A stretch of 32,540 bases of DNA, taken from NCBI RefSeq assembly GCF_009766095.1, contig NZ_LMUD01000004.1, positions 1 through 32,540 on the forward strand, in the 5' to 3' direction. The notes beneath the pieces are model-generated. The model was not told the DNA's origin. It did not search any database and worked only from the letters and a program-made list of their open reading frames with translations. The position numbers and the translations under genes are program-made. The stretch's first letter is position 1, and every line of letters begins with the position of its first letter. Shown piece by piece: positions 7,611 through 16,201 of this stretch. Source of the stretch: Granulicella sp. S190. GTDB lineage: Bacteria > Acidobacteriota > Terriglobia > Terriglobales > Acidobacteriaceae.

Positions 7611-9899
7611 ATGATCCCCTCAGTCTCGGTTTTTTGCGCCCGCATCAGGATTTATCTCCGTAATCGCTCGGTTCCTTGTCTCGTTGCAGTCGGCATGTCG
7701 GTCGGCCTGATTTCGGTAACCTCACCGCTCAAGGCCGCCACTGCTCCCCAGAGTGGGCCGATTCGATACGATTCAGCTGCGCGCACGTTTCGCATGGACG
7801 CTGGCGACGTCACCTACATTCTGGGCGTCGCCGAAGATGGCGATTTGCAGACTCTCTATTGGGGTAAGCGCTTGCGGATCCAAGACCCGTCTCCTGCGCC
7901 GCGAACGGAGGGTGGCTCGGGATTCGAACTGCCCATAGACGTGACCCCTCATGAGTTTGTTGGCTGGGGAGGCGGGCTGTATGTTGTTCCTAATCTGAAG
8001 GTGAGTTTTCCGGACGGCAACCGTGATCTGGTGCTGCATTATCTTTCCCATACCATTCGGGAAAATACATTGACGATCAAGGTCAAGGACATAGAGCGGG
8101 ATGTGGTCGTGGATCTGATCTACGAGATGGATCCTGCCACTGGAGTGCTCGCGCGGTCGGCCCGCATTGAGAATCGCACGAAAGAGGCTTTCACGATCGA
8201 AGAGGCATTTGCCGCTACGTGGAATCTTCCCAGCAGCAGCGACTACCAGTTGCGATACCTGACCGGACGTTGGGCCTCGGAGTTCAACCTGCAGGAACAA
8301 GCGCTCCACCCGGGGAAGGTCGTTCTGGAGAGCCGACGCGGCTCTACAGGCGACGAGGTTAATCCTTGGTTTGCCATCGAACGTGGCGCCCAACCCGATC
8401 AGGACACGGGGGACGTGTGGTTCGGAGCGCTTGCCTGGAGCGGATCCTGGCAGATTAATGTAGAACAGAACGCGGCCAATCGGGTGCGAGTTACCGGCGG
8501 CTTCACACCGTTCGACTTTGCTTACTCGCTCAAGCCGGGCCAATCGCTTGATACGCCGAAGTTCTACGGTGGATACTCCGATGGAGGCATCGGGGGAGCA
8601 TCTCGATTGCTTCATCGCTTTGAGCTCGATGCAGTAGTCCCACAATCACCGAATCGGAAATTGCGCCCCGTCCTCTACAACTCGTGGGAGGCGACCGGCT
8701 TTGACGTAAACGAGGCCGGGCAAGAGGCGTTGGCGGAGAAGGCCGCCAGCATCGGCGTGGAACGGTTTGTGATGGATGATGGGTGGTTTGGGAAACGGAA
8801 GGATGACCATGCGGGACTGGGCGATTGGTATGTGAACCCGCAAAAGTTTCCGAACGGCCTTAAGCCTCTTATCGATAAGGTACACACTCTCGGGATGGAC
8901 TTCGGCCTTTGGGTCGAGCCGGAGATGGTGAACCCGGACAGCGATTTGTATCGCGCTCATCCTGACTGGGTTCTGAACTTTCCTGGACGTCCCAGAACCG
9001 AAGGTCGCAATCAACTGGTTCTCAATCTGGCGAGACCTGATGTGCGCGCCTACGTGTATGGGTTCCTCGACAAACTCCTGACGGAGAATGATGTCGCCTT
9101 TCTCAAATGGGACTACAACCGCAACTGGTCGGAGCCGGGATGGCCGGCAGCTCCTCTTGAACAACAAAAGCAGGTTTACGTCGAGGCCGTTCGCAATCTG
9201 TATAACATTCTCGCGGAGTTGCGCGCCAAACATCCTAAGGTCGAGATCGAGTCTTGTTCCGGTGGTGGCGCACGAGTGGATCTCGGCGTTCTCCGATACA
9301 CCGACGAGGTCTGGCCTTCGGACAACACCGATCCTTTCGACAGACTTCGCATTCAGAATGGATTCAGTTATGCCTACGCTCCTGGTGTGATGATGGCCTG
9401 GGTAACGGACTCTCCGAACTGGATGAACAATCGGTCCACCTCTCTCGAGTATCGATTCCTCTCTTCGATGCAAGGCGGACTTGGCATCGGAGCGAATCTG
9501 AATAAGTGGACTCCGGAAGAGTTCGCGACTGCGAAGACCATGATTGCGCAGTACAAGAGAGTACGTTCAACGGTGCAGGAGGGGGCACTCTATCGCCTGA
9601 TCTCGCCGGAGAATGGTAGCGAACATTCTGTTACGGAGTCTTTGTCGAAGGATGGCAGGGAAGCCACTCTCTTTGCGTTCCTCCATAGCAGTCAGCTGGG
9701 CGAGAGCTATCCGCGCATCTATCCTCGGGGACTCGACGAAGCTGGGGAGTACAGCATCCGTGCACTGGACGGGCAATTGGATTCTCGAATCCCCCAGCAT
9801 GCGAGCGGTGACTACTGGATGCACCACGGAATCGAGATCTCGCTCCGAGGAGACTTCCAGGCAATGCTTTTCACCCTTGAAAAAGTAGAGGCGAAATAG
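7611..9899 (+). CDS. GH36 alpha-galactosidase, exported
   Basis: 762 residues. It should remove terminal alpha-1,6-linked galactose from oligosaccharides by a retaining mechanism. A hydrophobic stretch (about 21-40) ending at LKA-A gives a signal peptide, so periplasm is the expected site. An N-terminal beta-sandwich precedes the barrel, which starts near YNSWEATGFDVNE. RFVMDDGWFG is the usual substrate-binding segment, D501 in LKWDYNRNW is the nucleophile, and D571 in PSDNTDPFDR is the acid/base; the 70-residue spacing equals what I recall for Geobacillus AgaA. CSGGG between them is also conserved. ATG 7611 follows GAGGAA by five bases. It is the first gene of a two-gene unit driven from the LacI-operator region. 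Confidence 0.93.
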   Translation: MIPSVSVFCARIRIYLRNRSVPCLVAVGMSVGLISVTSPLKAATAPQSGPIRYDSAARTFRMDAGDVTYILGVAEDGDLQTLYWGKRLRIQDPSPAPRTEGGSGFELPIDVTPHEFVGWGGGLYVVPNLKVSFPDGNRDLVLHYLSHTIRENTLTIKVKDIERDVVVDLIYEMDPATGVLARSARIENRTKEAFTIEEAFAATWNLPSSSDYQLRYLTGRWASEFNLQEQALHPGKVVLESRRGSTGDEVNPWFAIERGAQPDQDTGDVWFGALAWSGSWQINVEQNAANRVRVTGGFTPFDFAYSLKPGQSLDTPKFYGGYSDGGIGGASRLLHRFELDAVVPQSPNRKLRPVLYNSWEATGFDVNEAGQEALAEKAASIGVERFVMDDGWFGKRKDDHAGLGDWYVNPQKFPNGLKPLIDKVHTLGMDFGLWVEPEMVNPDSDLYRAHPDWVLNFPGRPRTEGRNQLVLNLARPDVRAYVYGFLDKLLTENDVAFLKWDYNRNWSEPGWPAAPLEQQKQVYVEAVRNLYNILAELRAKHPKVEIESCSGGGARVDLGVLRYTDEVWPSDNTDPFDRLRIQNGFSYAYAPGVMMAWVTDSPNWMNNRSTSLEYRFLSSMQGGLGIGANLNKWTPEEFATAKTMIAQYKRVRSTVQEGALYRLISPENGSEHSVTESLSKDGREATLFAFLHSSQLGESYPRIYPRGLDEAGEYSIRALDGQLDSRIPQHASGDYWMHHGIEISLRGDFQAMLFTLEKVEAK

Positions 9900-9927
9900 A
9901 CGACATTTTTTAGAAGAGAGCATACCG

Positions 9928-11058
9928 ATGCGACCGATGTTTGTTGTTTTGACACTTCTACTGGCACGCCTCTTCGGTCGAGCGCAGGTTGCGGTCTCGG
10001 CGACCCAAACAGAAATCGTCGAAGGCCATGTCCTCTGCAACGACGGCAATGTGCCCGCTCGCAGTGCAGACGTTCGGCTGATTCCGATCACAAATCTGTT
10101 GCCGGAAAGCGATACTGCCGGGACGACTAACCAGCCGTCTCCTGAAACAACGACCGACTTCGATGGTTACTACATGCTTTCGTCAGTTGTGCCTGGGACC
10201 TACCTCGTTGATGTGAGGAAGGATGGCTATAGCGATGATCTTGGTTTTATTCGTATAGTGATTGATCGTCTTACGCGCGATCAGAGGAAAGCGCTTCTGT
10301 TGACGTTTCCGCAGGTTTTAGTTCGTGCCTCAGGTGTGGCACGTGAGGATGCAATGCTGCGACGGGCGGGAGCGATCACAGGTCATGTCACAGTCGACAT
10401 TGGCGGAACGATCGATCGGAACTATGTGACAGTGACTCTGGTCTCAAGCAGCCTTCTTGGCAATCCGGAAGGGAATGACGATCAGAAGGCGACCGGATTC
10501 TCGCAACGTGGGCTCATTGATGATCGTGGAATCTATCGCATCACTGGCCTGCCTGTTGGCAAGTACCGACTTTCCGTACGTGTCTCGGAGGCATATTTTG
10601 ACATTAAAATGGACGGTTCGAACACTACCGTTCAACCTCAAAGAACGGGTACAGGCGCGCTCACTATTTTTGCTCCCGATGTTTTTACAGAGAGCGAAGC
10701 AAAATTAGTTGAAGTTCACGATGGCGAAGAAGTCTCCGATGCCGATTTATCGATTCCCCGGCGGAAGCTTCATTCGACTGGCGGCATCGTCACGCAAGGC
10801 GGAGCGCAAGTTGCCGGAGCCACGATCAGCGTGCAACCTCAAGGACATGAGCCTTTGGGGAACACTGCAGTCTCTACTGCCAGCGGCAATTATCGTTTCG
10901 ATCTTTTGCCTCCGGGTGTTTACTTTGTCGAAGCGAAGTACCCCAATCCGTTCTTATCTCCGGCCCACTCCGCTAGCCGGAAGATAACAGTGCAACTCAA
11001 TGAGAGCGACATGCTTGATGCGAATGTGGATATCCCGACTCAAGGGCACGCACCATGA
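9928..11058 (+). CDS. secreted protein built of carboxypeptidase-regulatory-like domains
   Basis: 376 residues. A short signal peptide (MRPMFVVLTLLLARLFGRAQ) leads into repeated beta-sandwich units of the carboxypeptidase-D-regulatory/SdrD-B-like type: DFDGYYMLSSVVPGTYLVDVRKDGY near 70-95, a middle unit with DDRGIYRITGLPVGKYRLSV, and a last one with TASGNYRFDLLPPGVYFVEAKYP. The G-Y-F/I-L-PG-Y rhythm is diagnostic. No catalytic residues are visible. In Acidobacteriota such domains occur at the front of Oar-type TonB receptors; here they stand alone. The gene follows GH36 by 28 bases, so the two are probably one operon. A role in surface binding or receptor partnering is only a guess. Confidence 0.75.
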   Translation: MRPMFVVLTLLLARLFGRAQVAVSATQTEIVEGHVLCNDGNVPARSADVRLIPITNLLPESDTAGTTNQPSPETTTDFDGYYMLSSVVPGTYLVDVRKDGYSDDLGFIRIVIDRLTRDQRKALLLTFPQVLVRASGVAREDAMLRRAGAITGHVTVDIGGTIDRNYVTVTLVSSSLLGNPEGNDDQKATGFSQRGLIDDRGIYRITGLPVGKYRLSVRVSEAYFDIKMDGSNTTVQPQRTGTGALTIFAPDVFTESEAKLVEVHDGEEVSDADLSIPRRKLHSTGGIVTQGGAQVAGATISVQPQGHEPLGNTAVSTASGNYRFDLLPPGVYFVEAKYPNPFLSPAHSASRKITVQLNESDMLDANVDIPTQGHAP

Positions 11059-11066
11059 AGACGGAT

Positions 11067-12500
11067 TCAGCTTCTGAGAGTTTGAGCTTCAATCTCCTCC
11101 AGGGTGCGGCCTTTGGTTTCGGGGACAAAGAAGAAGACGAGGACTCCTCCCGCAAGGCAGACCGCGCCATAGGTGAAGAACGTGCCTGAACTCCCGAGCG
11201 CCTGATTGATGAACGGAAACGAGTAGGTGAGAGCAAAGGAAGCGATCCAAAGAGCGGACACGGCTGCCGATACGCCGAGCGACCTCAATCGGTTGGGAAA
11301 GATCTCGGAGATCAGAACCCAGGTAAGGGGGGCGAGCGTCATGGCGTAACATCCGATGGCACAGAGTGTCAGCACAAGCACTGGCTTGCCATGCCAGCCC
11401 GTTCGATATGCCAGGCCCGCGAGTATGTGCGATACCCCGATGCCGCAGCAGCCGAAGAGCATCAGAGGACGGCGTCCCAAACGATCAACAACGGCCATCG
11501 CAATTAAAGTGAAGAGTAGATTGATGGTGCCGGTGATGACGATGTCCAGGAATATCTGGTTCGTGCCAAGACCAGCCGCACGATAGACCTCTTCGGCGTA
11601 ACTGAAGAGGATATTGATGCCGCTCCATTGCTGCAGGACCGCGAGAGCTATGCCGATGAGCAGCACCGAGCGTACCCCCGGCTGCAACAGCCCACGCCAG
11701 TTCGCTGTCTGGGCCTCTTCTTCCTTGAGGGCGTTAGAGATCGCCAGGACTTCCGCATCGGCGTACTCCACGCTGCCGCATACTCTACTGAGCACGAGCT
11801 TCGCAGAGTGTTGGCGTCCTCGGGCCAGCAACCAGCGAGGACTCTCCGGAATCGCGAAGGCAGCTGCGAAAAATATAATTGCCGGCACCGCGACCGCCGT
11901 AAACATCCAGCGCCAGCCGTATTGGACGTTCCACGTAACGAGCAGCGCTTCGGGAGAGATGTTCGCCGGGACGGTCTTTGCGATCTTCCAGTTCATGACC
12001 TGAGCCAGCAGGATGCCGACCACGATGGCGAACTGGTTAAGGCTGACCAGACGTCCGCGATGGGAGGCGGGGCTGACCTCGGCGATATAGAGAGGCGAGA
12101 TATTGGAGCTGAGACCAATTGCCAATCCGCCTGCGATCCGCCAGATAATAAATGCTGTGAATGAGGACGCCCATCCGGTGAGTACTGAGGAGACGGCAAA
12201 CAGAACAGCAGAAGCAAGCAGTACCGGCTTACGGCCGAATCGATCGCCAAGGCCGCCTGCAATCATAGATCCGGCAAAACAACCGACCAGCGCACAACTA
12301 TTTGCCCATCCGATTGAGGCTGCTGAAGTCAGGTGAAAGTACACCTCGAAAAACTGGCGTGCGCCGCCTATGACAACCCAGTCGTAGCCGAACAGCAAGC
12401 CGCCAAGCGCGGCGACGAGAGCGATGCCCCAGACGTATGCGGTGGCGGGTGTGGGCACTGCAGTCGGAGTTGATCCGGAGAGTGCTGAAGGCCCATGCAT
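11067..12500 (-). CDS. MFS sugar porter (sugar/H+ symporter type)
   Basis: 477 residues, 12 predicted helices, inner membrane. Sugar-porter signatures appear in order: GGLLFGYDWVVIGG in helix 1, GDRFGRKP in loop 2-3, PLYIAEVSPASHRGRL after helix 4, QQWSGIN in helix 7, VDRLGRRP in loop 8-9, WVLISEIFPNRLRS in helix 10 and PETKGRTLEEIE at the C-terminus. This is the family of XylE, GalP and AraE. It likely imports galactose, mannose or a related free sugar with protons. The start lies two bases after the stop of the DUF5107-TPR gene, so the two are cotranscribed. It is convergent with the carboxypeptidase-regulatory gene, eight bases apart. Confidence 0.92.
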   Translation of the reverse strand: MHGPSALSGSTPTAVPTPATAYVWGIALVAALGGLLFGYDWVVIGGARQFFEVYFHLTSAASIGWANSCALVGCFAGSMIAGGLGDRFGRKPVLLASAVLFAVSSVLTGWASSFTAFIIWRIAGGLAIGLSSNISPLYIAEVSPASHRGRLVSLNQFAIVVGILLAQVMNWKIAKTVPANISPEALLVTWNVQYGWRWMFTAVAVPAIIFFAAAFAIPESPRWLLARGRQHSAKLVLSRVCGSVEYADAEVLAISNALKEEEAQTANWRGLLQPGVRSVLLIGIALAVLQQWSGINILFSYAEEVYRAAGLGTNQIFLDIVITGTINLLFTLIAMAVVDRLGRRPLMLFGCCGIGVSHILAGLAYRTGWHGKPVLVLTLCAIGCYAMTLAPLTWVLISEIFPNRLRSLGVSAAVSALWIASFALTYSFPFINQALGSSGTFFTYGAVCLAGGVLVFFFVPETKGRTLEEIEAQTLRS

Positions 12501-12502
12501 CG

Positions 12503-15500
12503 TTAGTGACCAGCCCTGCCCACCCGCAAATCAATGACTCCCGTATGAGAACGGTCCAGCATGAGTACTTCATCAAGTGCCGCATTCGCTTCGTCGATGC
12601 GTTCCAGACCTAATAGCGCCTGTGCGCGAAGAAACGTCACAGTGATGTGTTTCCGCTTGGCGAGATCCTCCTCAAAGAGCAACATAGCTGGCAACGAGGT
12701 GGCAAAATAATCGATCTTCGGCGTCTCCAAATTAAGTGCGGAGGCATAATCGAGAATCTGCTGAAACATCAGAGCGGCTTCTTGTTCGCGCCCCAGGCGT
12801 TGTAGAGCTTTTGCGCTCCAATAGGTCATCTCGGAGACCGGCCGCACCTGCATCTGCTGGAAGTCGCCGCGTTTTCTTGCAGCGCGTTCCCAATGATGAT
12901 TAGCTCTCGCGGAGTCGCCGGCAGCGGCCCTTGCCTCGCCCAACCAGAATTCGATGTCACTGCTGTTTCTGAGGAGATGGCGAGCTTCACTCAGGCTCTG
13001 CGGCGGCTGGTTGGCTGCCTCAAAGTGATAAGTGGCATTCTCTACGTCCTCAGCGTTGAGGGCGGTCTGGCCCAGCTTGAGATGAGCTCGCTCGTATTCG
13101 CCCAGGACCAATCCTTCACCACCCTCCCACGGTTGAAAGCTCCGCGAAAGCAGGAGGTCGAGCGCATCTGAGGGGCGCCCGACCTGGTTATACAGAGCGG
13201 TAAGTTCGACCGAAAGATCATCGCGCTTGCCCACTAAATCAATGTCTGCTTCGAGCGAGGCAAGCCGCTCTTTCGGATCGTCACCCATGCGTTTTCTGAG
13301 TTGATCTTGTTCGTACAGGATGCGAGCGTCAGCAGGGGCGGCGGCCCGAGCGCGCCGGAATGCCTCACTGGCCCGCTCCTCGTCTCGTTCGATATTGAAA
13401 TAGGCGATACCAAGATTGCGCCATGCCGTGGGAAAGACGGGGTCCAGGGCGACAGCACGTTCCCATTGCATGATTGCCTCGCGATGGCGGCGCCGATCAT
13501 AGAGGAAGTTGCCGAGATAATACGGTGCGCGTGCGTCCGACGGGCTCGCGGCGATTGCTGCCTCAAGAACAAGTTGCTCCTCAACTCTGCTGGGGAAGAC
13601 ATGTGATGCGGAGGCTTCGGCAGCCTGCCAGGCAATCTCACGCGCTGAATTCTCTTCCCCTCGCAAAGTATTGAGAACAGCTCTCGTGTAGAGTTCCATT
13701 GCTCCCGAGCCCGAACCGAGCACCCATTCTGCATCGGAGTAAAGTCCCGAGCGAATGAGGTCGTATGCCAGATCAAGTCGCTGCCCTGCATCGGCGGGGG
13801 GTACGCGAGTAACCAGGAAGCGGCTCCAGATATCGAGCGGGTCTAACGCACGCACTGCTGCGAGCGCGGATTCAGCTGCCTTCGTCTGCTCCAAAAGGCG
13901 GAGTACCACGACACGGAGATTCAGAGCATTGAGATTTTCCGAATCGGCTTTGAGCGAGCGCTCCAGATGCTCGAGTGCCGCCGTGAGACGTCCATTGCGC
14001 ACATCCAACTCCGCCAGCCGATGGAAGCCCGGACCTCGCCACGCCGCCGACCAGGTGGCCTTGTAGAACGCATCGTAGGCTTCTTCCGTGCGACCTTGCA
14101 GGAGCAGCACCAGTCCGAAGTTGTAGTAAGGCTCACTGTCGTAAGGATTCGGATTGCGCAAGGAGATCCGCGCAATGGAGACGCGAAGGTGATCTTCCGC
14201 CAGCTTGAACTCGCCACGTCGCAGATGCATGCGCCCGAGCGCATTGTTGGCACGGCTTTCTCCCGGATCGCGACGCAGGATTTCGTGCCAGTATGGCTCC
14301 GGCGAGCGCGTCGCATGGCGGTATTGTTCGAGGTGCAGCCCCGTGAGATAGAGCTCGTCGACGGATTCAATCTGCTCGGGTGAGGCCGGTTCGGTGGCTT
14401 CATCGGGGGCCGGAGCGGCGGTGACCTCGATAGGCGCGTAACGCAGAAGCAGATCTTCACCGATCCTCAACTTGACAGCCCAGCTCTCTTCGTTCGCAGG
14501 CAAAGGCAGATTTATGTTGAGTGTTTCTTCCGGTTGAAGAGTCCCGCGCCAGTGGGCAGTTACTCCTTTTCCGTAGCTGACTTGTACTGTTGCGTCTTCG
14601 AGGGCACGAGTGACCAGCAGATGTATCTGCGCCTTGTCTCCGTCTCGTACCACTCGCATGGCGCCATGCAGGTTTGCTATGTCTGGAACTCCGATCTTTC
14701 GAATGGGATACCAGTACTGACTAAAGCTCTTGGTCTCTCCGGGAGCGAGAAAAGAGAAGTCAGGCTGGTTGTCGGTATAGACACCGGCCATCAGCTCAAC
14801 GTACGGGCCGTCCGAGTCAGTGAGGCTGCGGTCCCAGGCATAGCCAAACTCATGGTTTCCCCAGGTCCACTGCTTCTTTCCCGGCGAGATGTGATGGTTC
14901 GCAATATGCACCATGCCAGCATCTGCGGCGTGATCGTATCCTCCAAAGAAGTCCTGACGGGAGTTCGCGATCATGTAGCTCGTAGGCACCGGTATATTGG
15001 CATACCAGCTCAGGTCGTTCGGCGGATAGGAGCCATCGGGCACGAAATGACTCGGCAGATCTTCAGTGGGAACTCCATGCTTCGCGCGCTCGCCGTAGGG
15101 AATGCCGTAGTAGCTTCCCAAGCTGAGTGGAAATTCGGTTACTGCGCGTTTGGCGTGGTCTGCCACGAAGCGGACATCGCCAGGAAAAAATGATTGGTAG
15201 TGCTCGTTCACTCGCGTGGCAACGTTGGCCCACCAGAGAAACGTCTGTGTGTCCCAGGTGCGGTTGTAGAGACGTACTTTCAGTTCGAGATAGGCGCAAC
15301 CCGGGCGGAGGCAGACACCATGCATGCCCTTCATCCGCGACATGGGATCGTGATCGCTACACCAGATGGTGATCGCCCCATCGTTGTCGCGTTCAATCTC
15401 TACCTCAACCGGCATAAAAGTGGCTGGCCGGTGATGCTGAGGCCAGTTAAATTCAACTCCTCCTGAGATCCATGGCCCAGCCAAACCCACAAGCGCAGGT

Positions 15501-15910
15501 TTGATCACATTCTGGCGATAGAAGAAGTCGTAGCCGTTGATCTTGTCGTAGCCCACATGAATGCGGCCTCCGATCTCGGGCAGGACCATCACGCGCAGAA
15601 ATTCGTTTTCGAGATGAACGGCCTGCCAGGCGTGTTCGCAGGCTTCCGTAGAGACACGGTCGATGACCGGCAGAGGATAGACTTTGCCGCTGCTCCCCTG
15701 GTAGACGCGTTTTTCAAGGAATACCGGATTTGTGTCCGGTTCGCCGGGCAGATAAGTCTTCATCGTTACTGGCTCGCGCCAAGCCTTGACTGCTCCCCTC
15801 TCCGTCGGAGGAGCCTCTGGGAGCTGCAACTTGGCGTTGCCGTTCGCCTCTCCGGCGGCGCGGTCGTAACTATTCTCGGTCGGTATGGTCGACGATTGCG
15901 GTGAGCTCAT
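12503..15910 (-). CDS. DUF5107 domain plus tetratricopeptide repeat protein, cytosolic
   Basis: 1135 residues without a signal peptide. Residues about 50-400 form a DUF5107 domain, a mutarotase-like beta-sandwich: FLEKRVYQGSSGKVYPLP, VMVLPEIGGRIHVGYDK, SGGVEFNWPQHHRPATF and GMHGVCLRPG are recognisable. After a linker near 490-520, the rest is a long series of TPR helices (for example ESRANNALGRMHLRRGEFKLAEDHL and PTAWRNLGIAYFNIERDEERA). No function has been assigned to this family that I know of; its fold and PUL setting suggest sugar recognition or epimerisation. The annotated first 40 residues are weakly supported: no ribosome site precedes ATG 15910, and homology I recognise begins near residue 42. 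It heads the operon with the MFS porter. Confidence 0.85.
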   Translation of the reverse strand: MSSPQSSTIPTENSYDRAAGEANGNAKLQLPEAPPTERGAVKAWREPVTMKTYLPGEPDTNPVFLEKRVYQGSSGKVYPLPVIDRVSTEACEHAWQAVHLENEFLRVMVLPEIGGRIHVGYDKINGYDFFYRQNVIKPALVGLAGPWISGGVEFNWPQHHRPATFMPVEVEIERDNDGAITIWCSDHDPMSRMKGMHGVCLRPGCAYLELKVRLYNRTWDTQTFLWWANVATRVNEHYQSFFPGDVRFVADHAKRAVTEFPLSLGSYYGIPYGERAKHGVPTEDLPSHFVPDGSYPPNDLSWYANIPVPTSYMIANSRQDFFGGYDHAADAGMVHIANHHISPGKKQWTWGNHEFGYAWDRSLTDSDGPYVELMAGVYTDNQPDFSFLAPGETKSFSQYWYPIRKIGVPDIANLHGAMRVVRDGDKAQIHLLVTRALEDATVQVSYGKGVTAHWRGTLQPEETLNINLPLPANEESWAVKLRIGEDLLLRYAPIEVTAAPAPDEATEPASPEQIESVDELYLTGLHLEQYRHATRSPEPYWHEILRRDPGESRANNALGRMHLRRGEFKLAEDHLRVSIARISLRNPNPYDSEPYYNFGLVLLLQGRTEEAYDAFYKATWSAAWRGPGFHRLAELDVRNGRLTAALEHLERSLKADSENLNALNLRVVVLRLLEQTKAAESALAAVRALDPLDIWSRFLVTRVPPADAGQRLDLAYDLIRSGLYSDAEWVLGSGSGAMELYTRAVLNTLRGEENSAREIAWQAAEASASHVFPSRVEEQLVLEAAIAASPSDARAPYYLGNFLYDRRRHREAIMQWERAVALDPVFPTAWRNLGIAYFNIERDEERASEAFRRARAAAPADARILYEQDQLRKRMGDDPKERLASLEADIDLVGKRDDLSVELTALYNQVGRPSDALDLLLSRSFQPWEGGEGLVLGEYERAHLKLGQTALNAEDVENATYHFEAANQPPQSLSEARHLLRNSSDIEFWLGEARAAAGDSARANHHWERAARKRGDFQQMQVRPVSEMTYWSAKALQRLGREQEAALMFQQILDYASALNLETPKIDYFATSLPAMLLFEEDLAKRKHITVTFLRAQALLGLERIDEANAALDEVLMLDRSHTGVIDLRVGRAGH

Positions 15911-15916
15911 AGACTC

Positions 15917-15928
15917 GTTTACGTTACC
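15917..15928. promoter_or_regulatory. LacI-type operator-like site upstream of the DUF5107 gene
   Basis: GTTTACGTTACC resembles the reverse complement of the GGTAACGATAAC sites in this locus, with two mismatches and the same central CG. It lies only six bases before the annotated ATG, where the ribosome site should be. That position suggests either a leaderless or short-leader transcript, or a start further inside the gene. Confidence 0.5.
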
Positions 15929-16071
15929 GCGTGACTATGAAGATTGACAACCTTTTTCGGAAGAGATCCTCATTTCCACGTTGTAGCGGCTAAAACGTAG
16001 GCTTGATTGAACGCCGCGAGGTTGCGCTCGTTTCACTTTGACAATAGGGGCCGACTCGCTGCGTCTGGGAG

Positions 16072-16096
16072 ATACTTGACAACGGTAACGATAACG
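16072..16096 (+). promoter_or_regulatory. promoter-operator module before GH97 (TTGACA plus GGTAACGATAAC)
   Basis: TTGACA at 16076-16081 is followed at once by the operator-like GGTAACGATAAC (16084-16095), which would sit in the -35/-10 spacer and block polymerase. No good -10 is visible (TAACGT at 16100-16105 is the nearest). The 25-base block recurs upstream of the TonB receptor gene with one mismatch. It lies about 105 bases before the GH97 start. The rest of 15929-16071 shows nothing else firm. Confidence 0.65.
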
Positions 16097-16201
16097 CACT
16101 AACGTCTCAGGCAGAGTTTGTAATCTACGTTGTCGTGGACTGATTTTCAATTTTTTTCGCTAAACCTTTGCGATCGCAGTAGTTTCTGCTTTGGAGAAAA
16201 C

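Noticed and set aside
8646..9473. 275-codon minus-strand frame within GH36
   Set aside because: It lies opposite the GH36 catalytic domain and has no recognisable motif.
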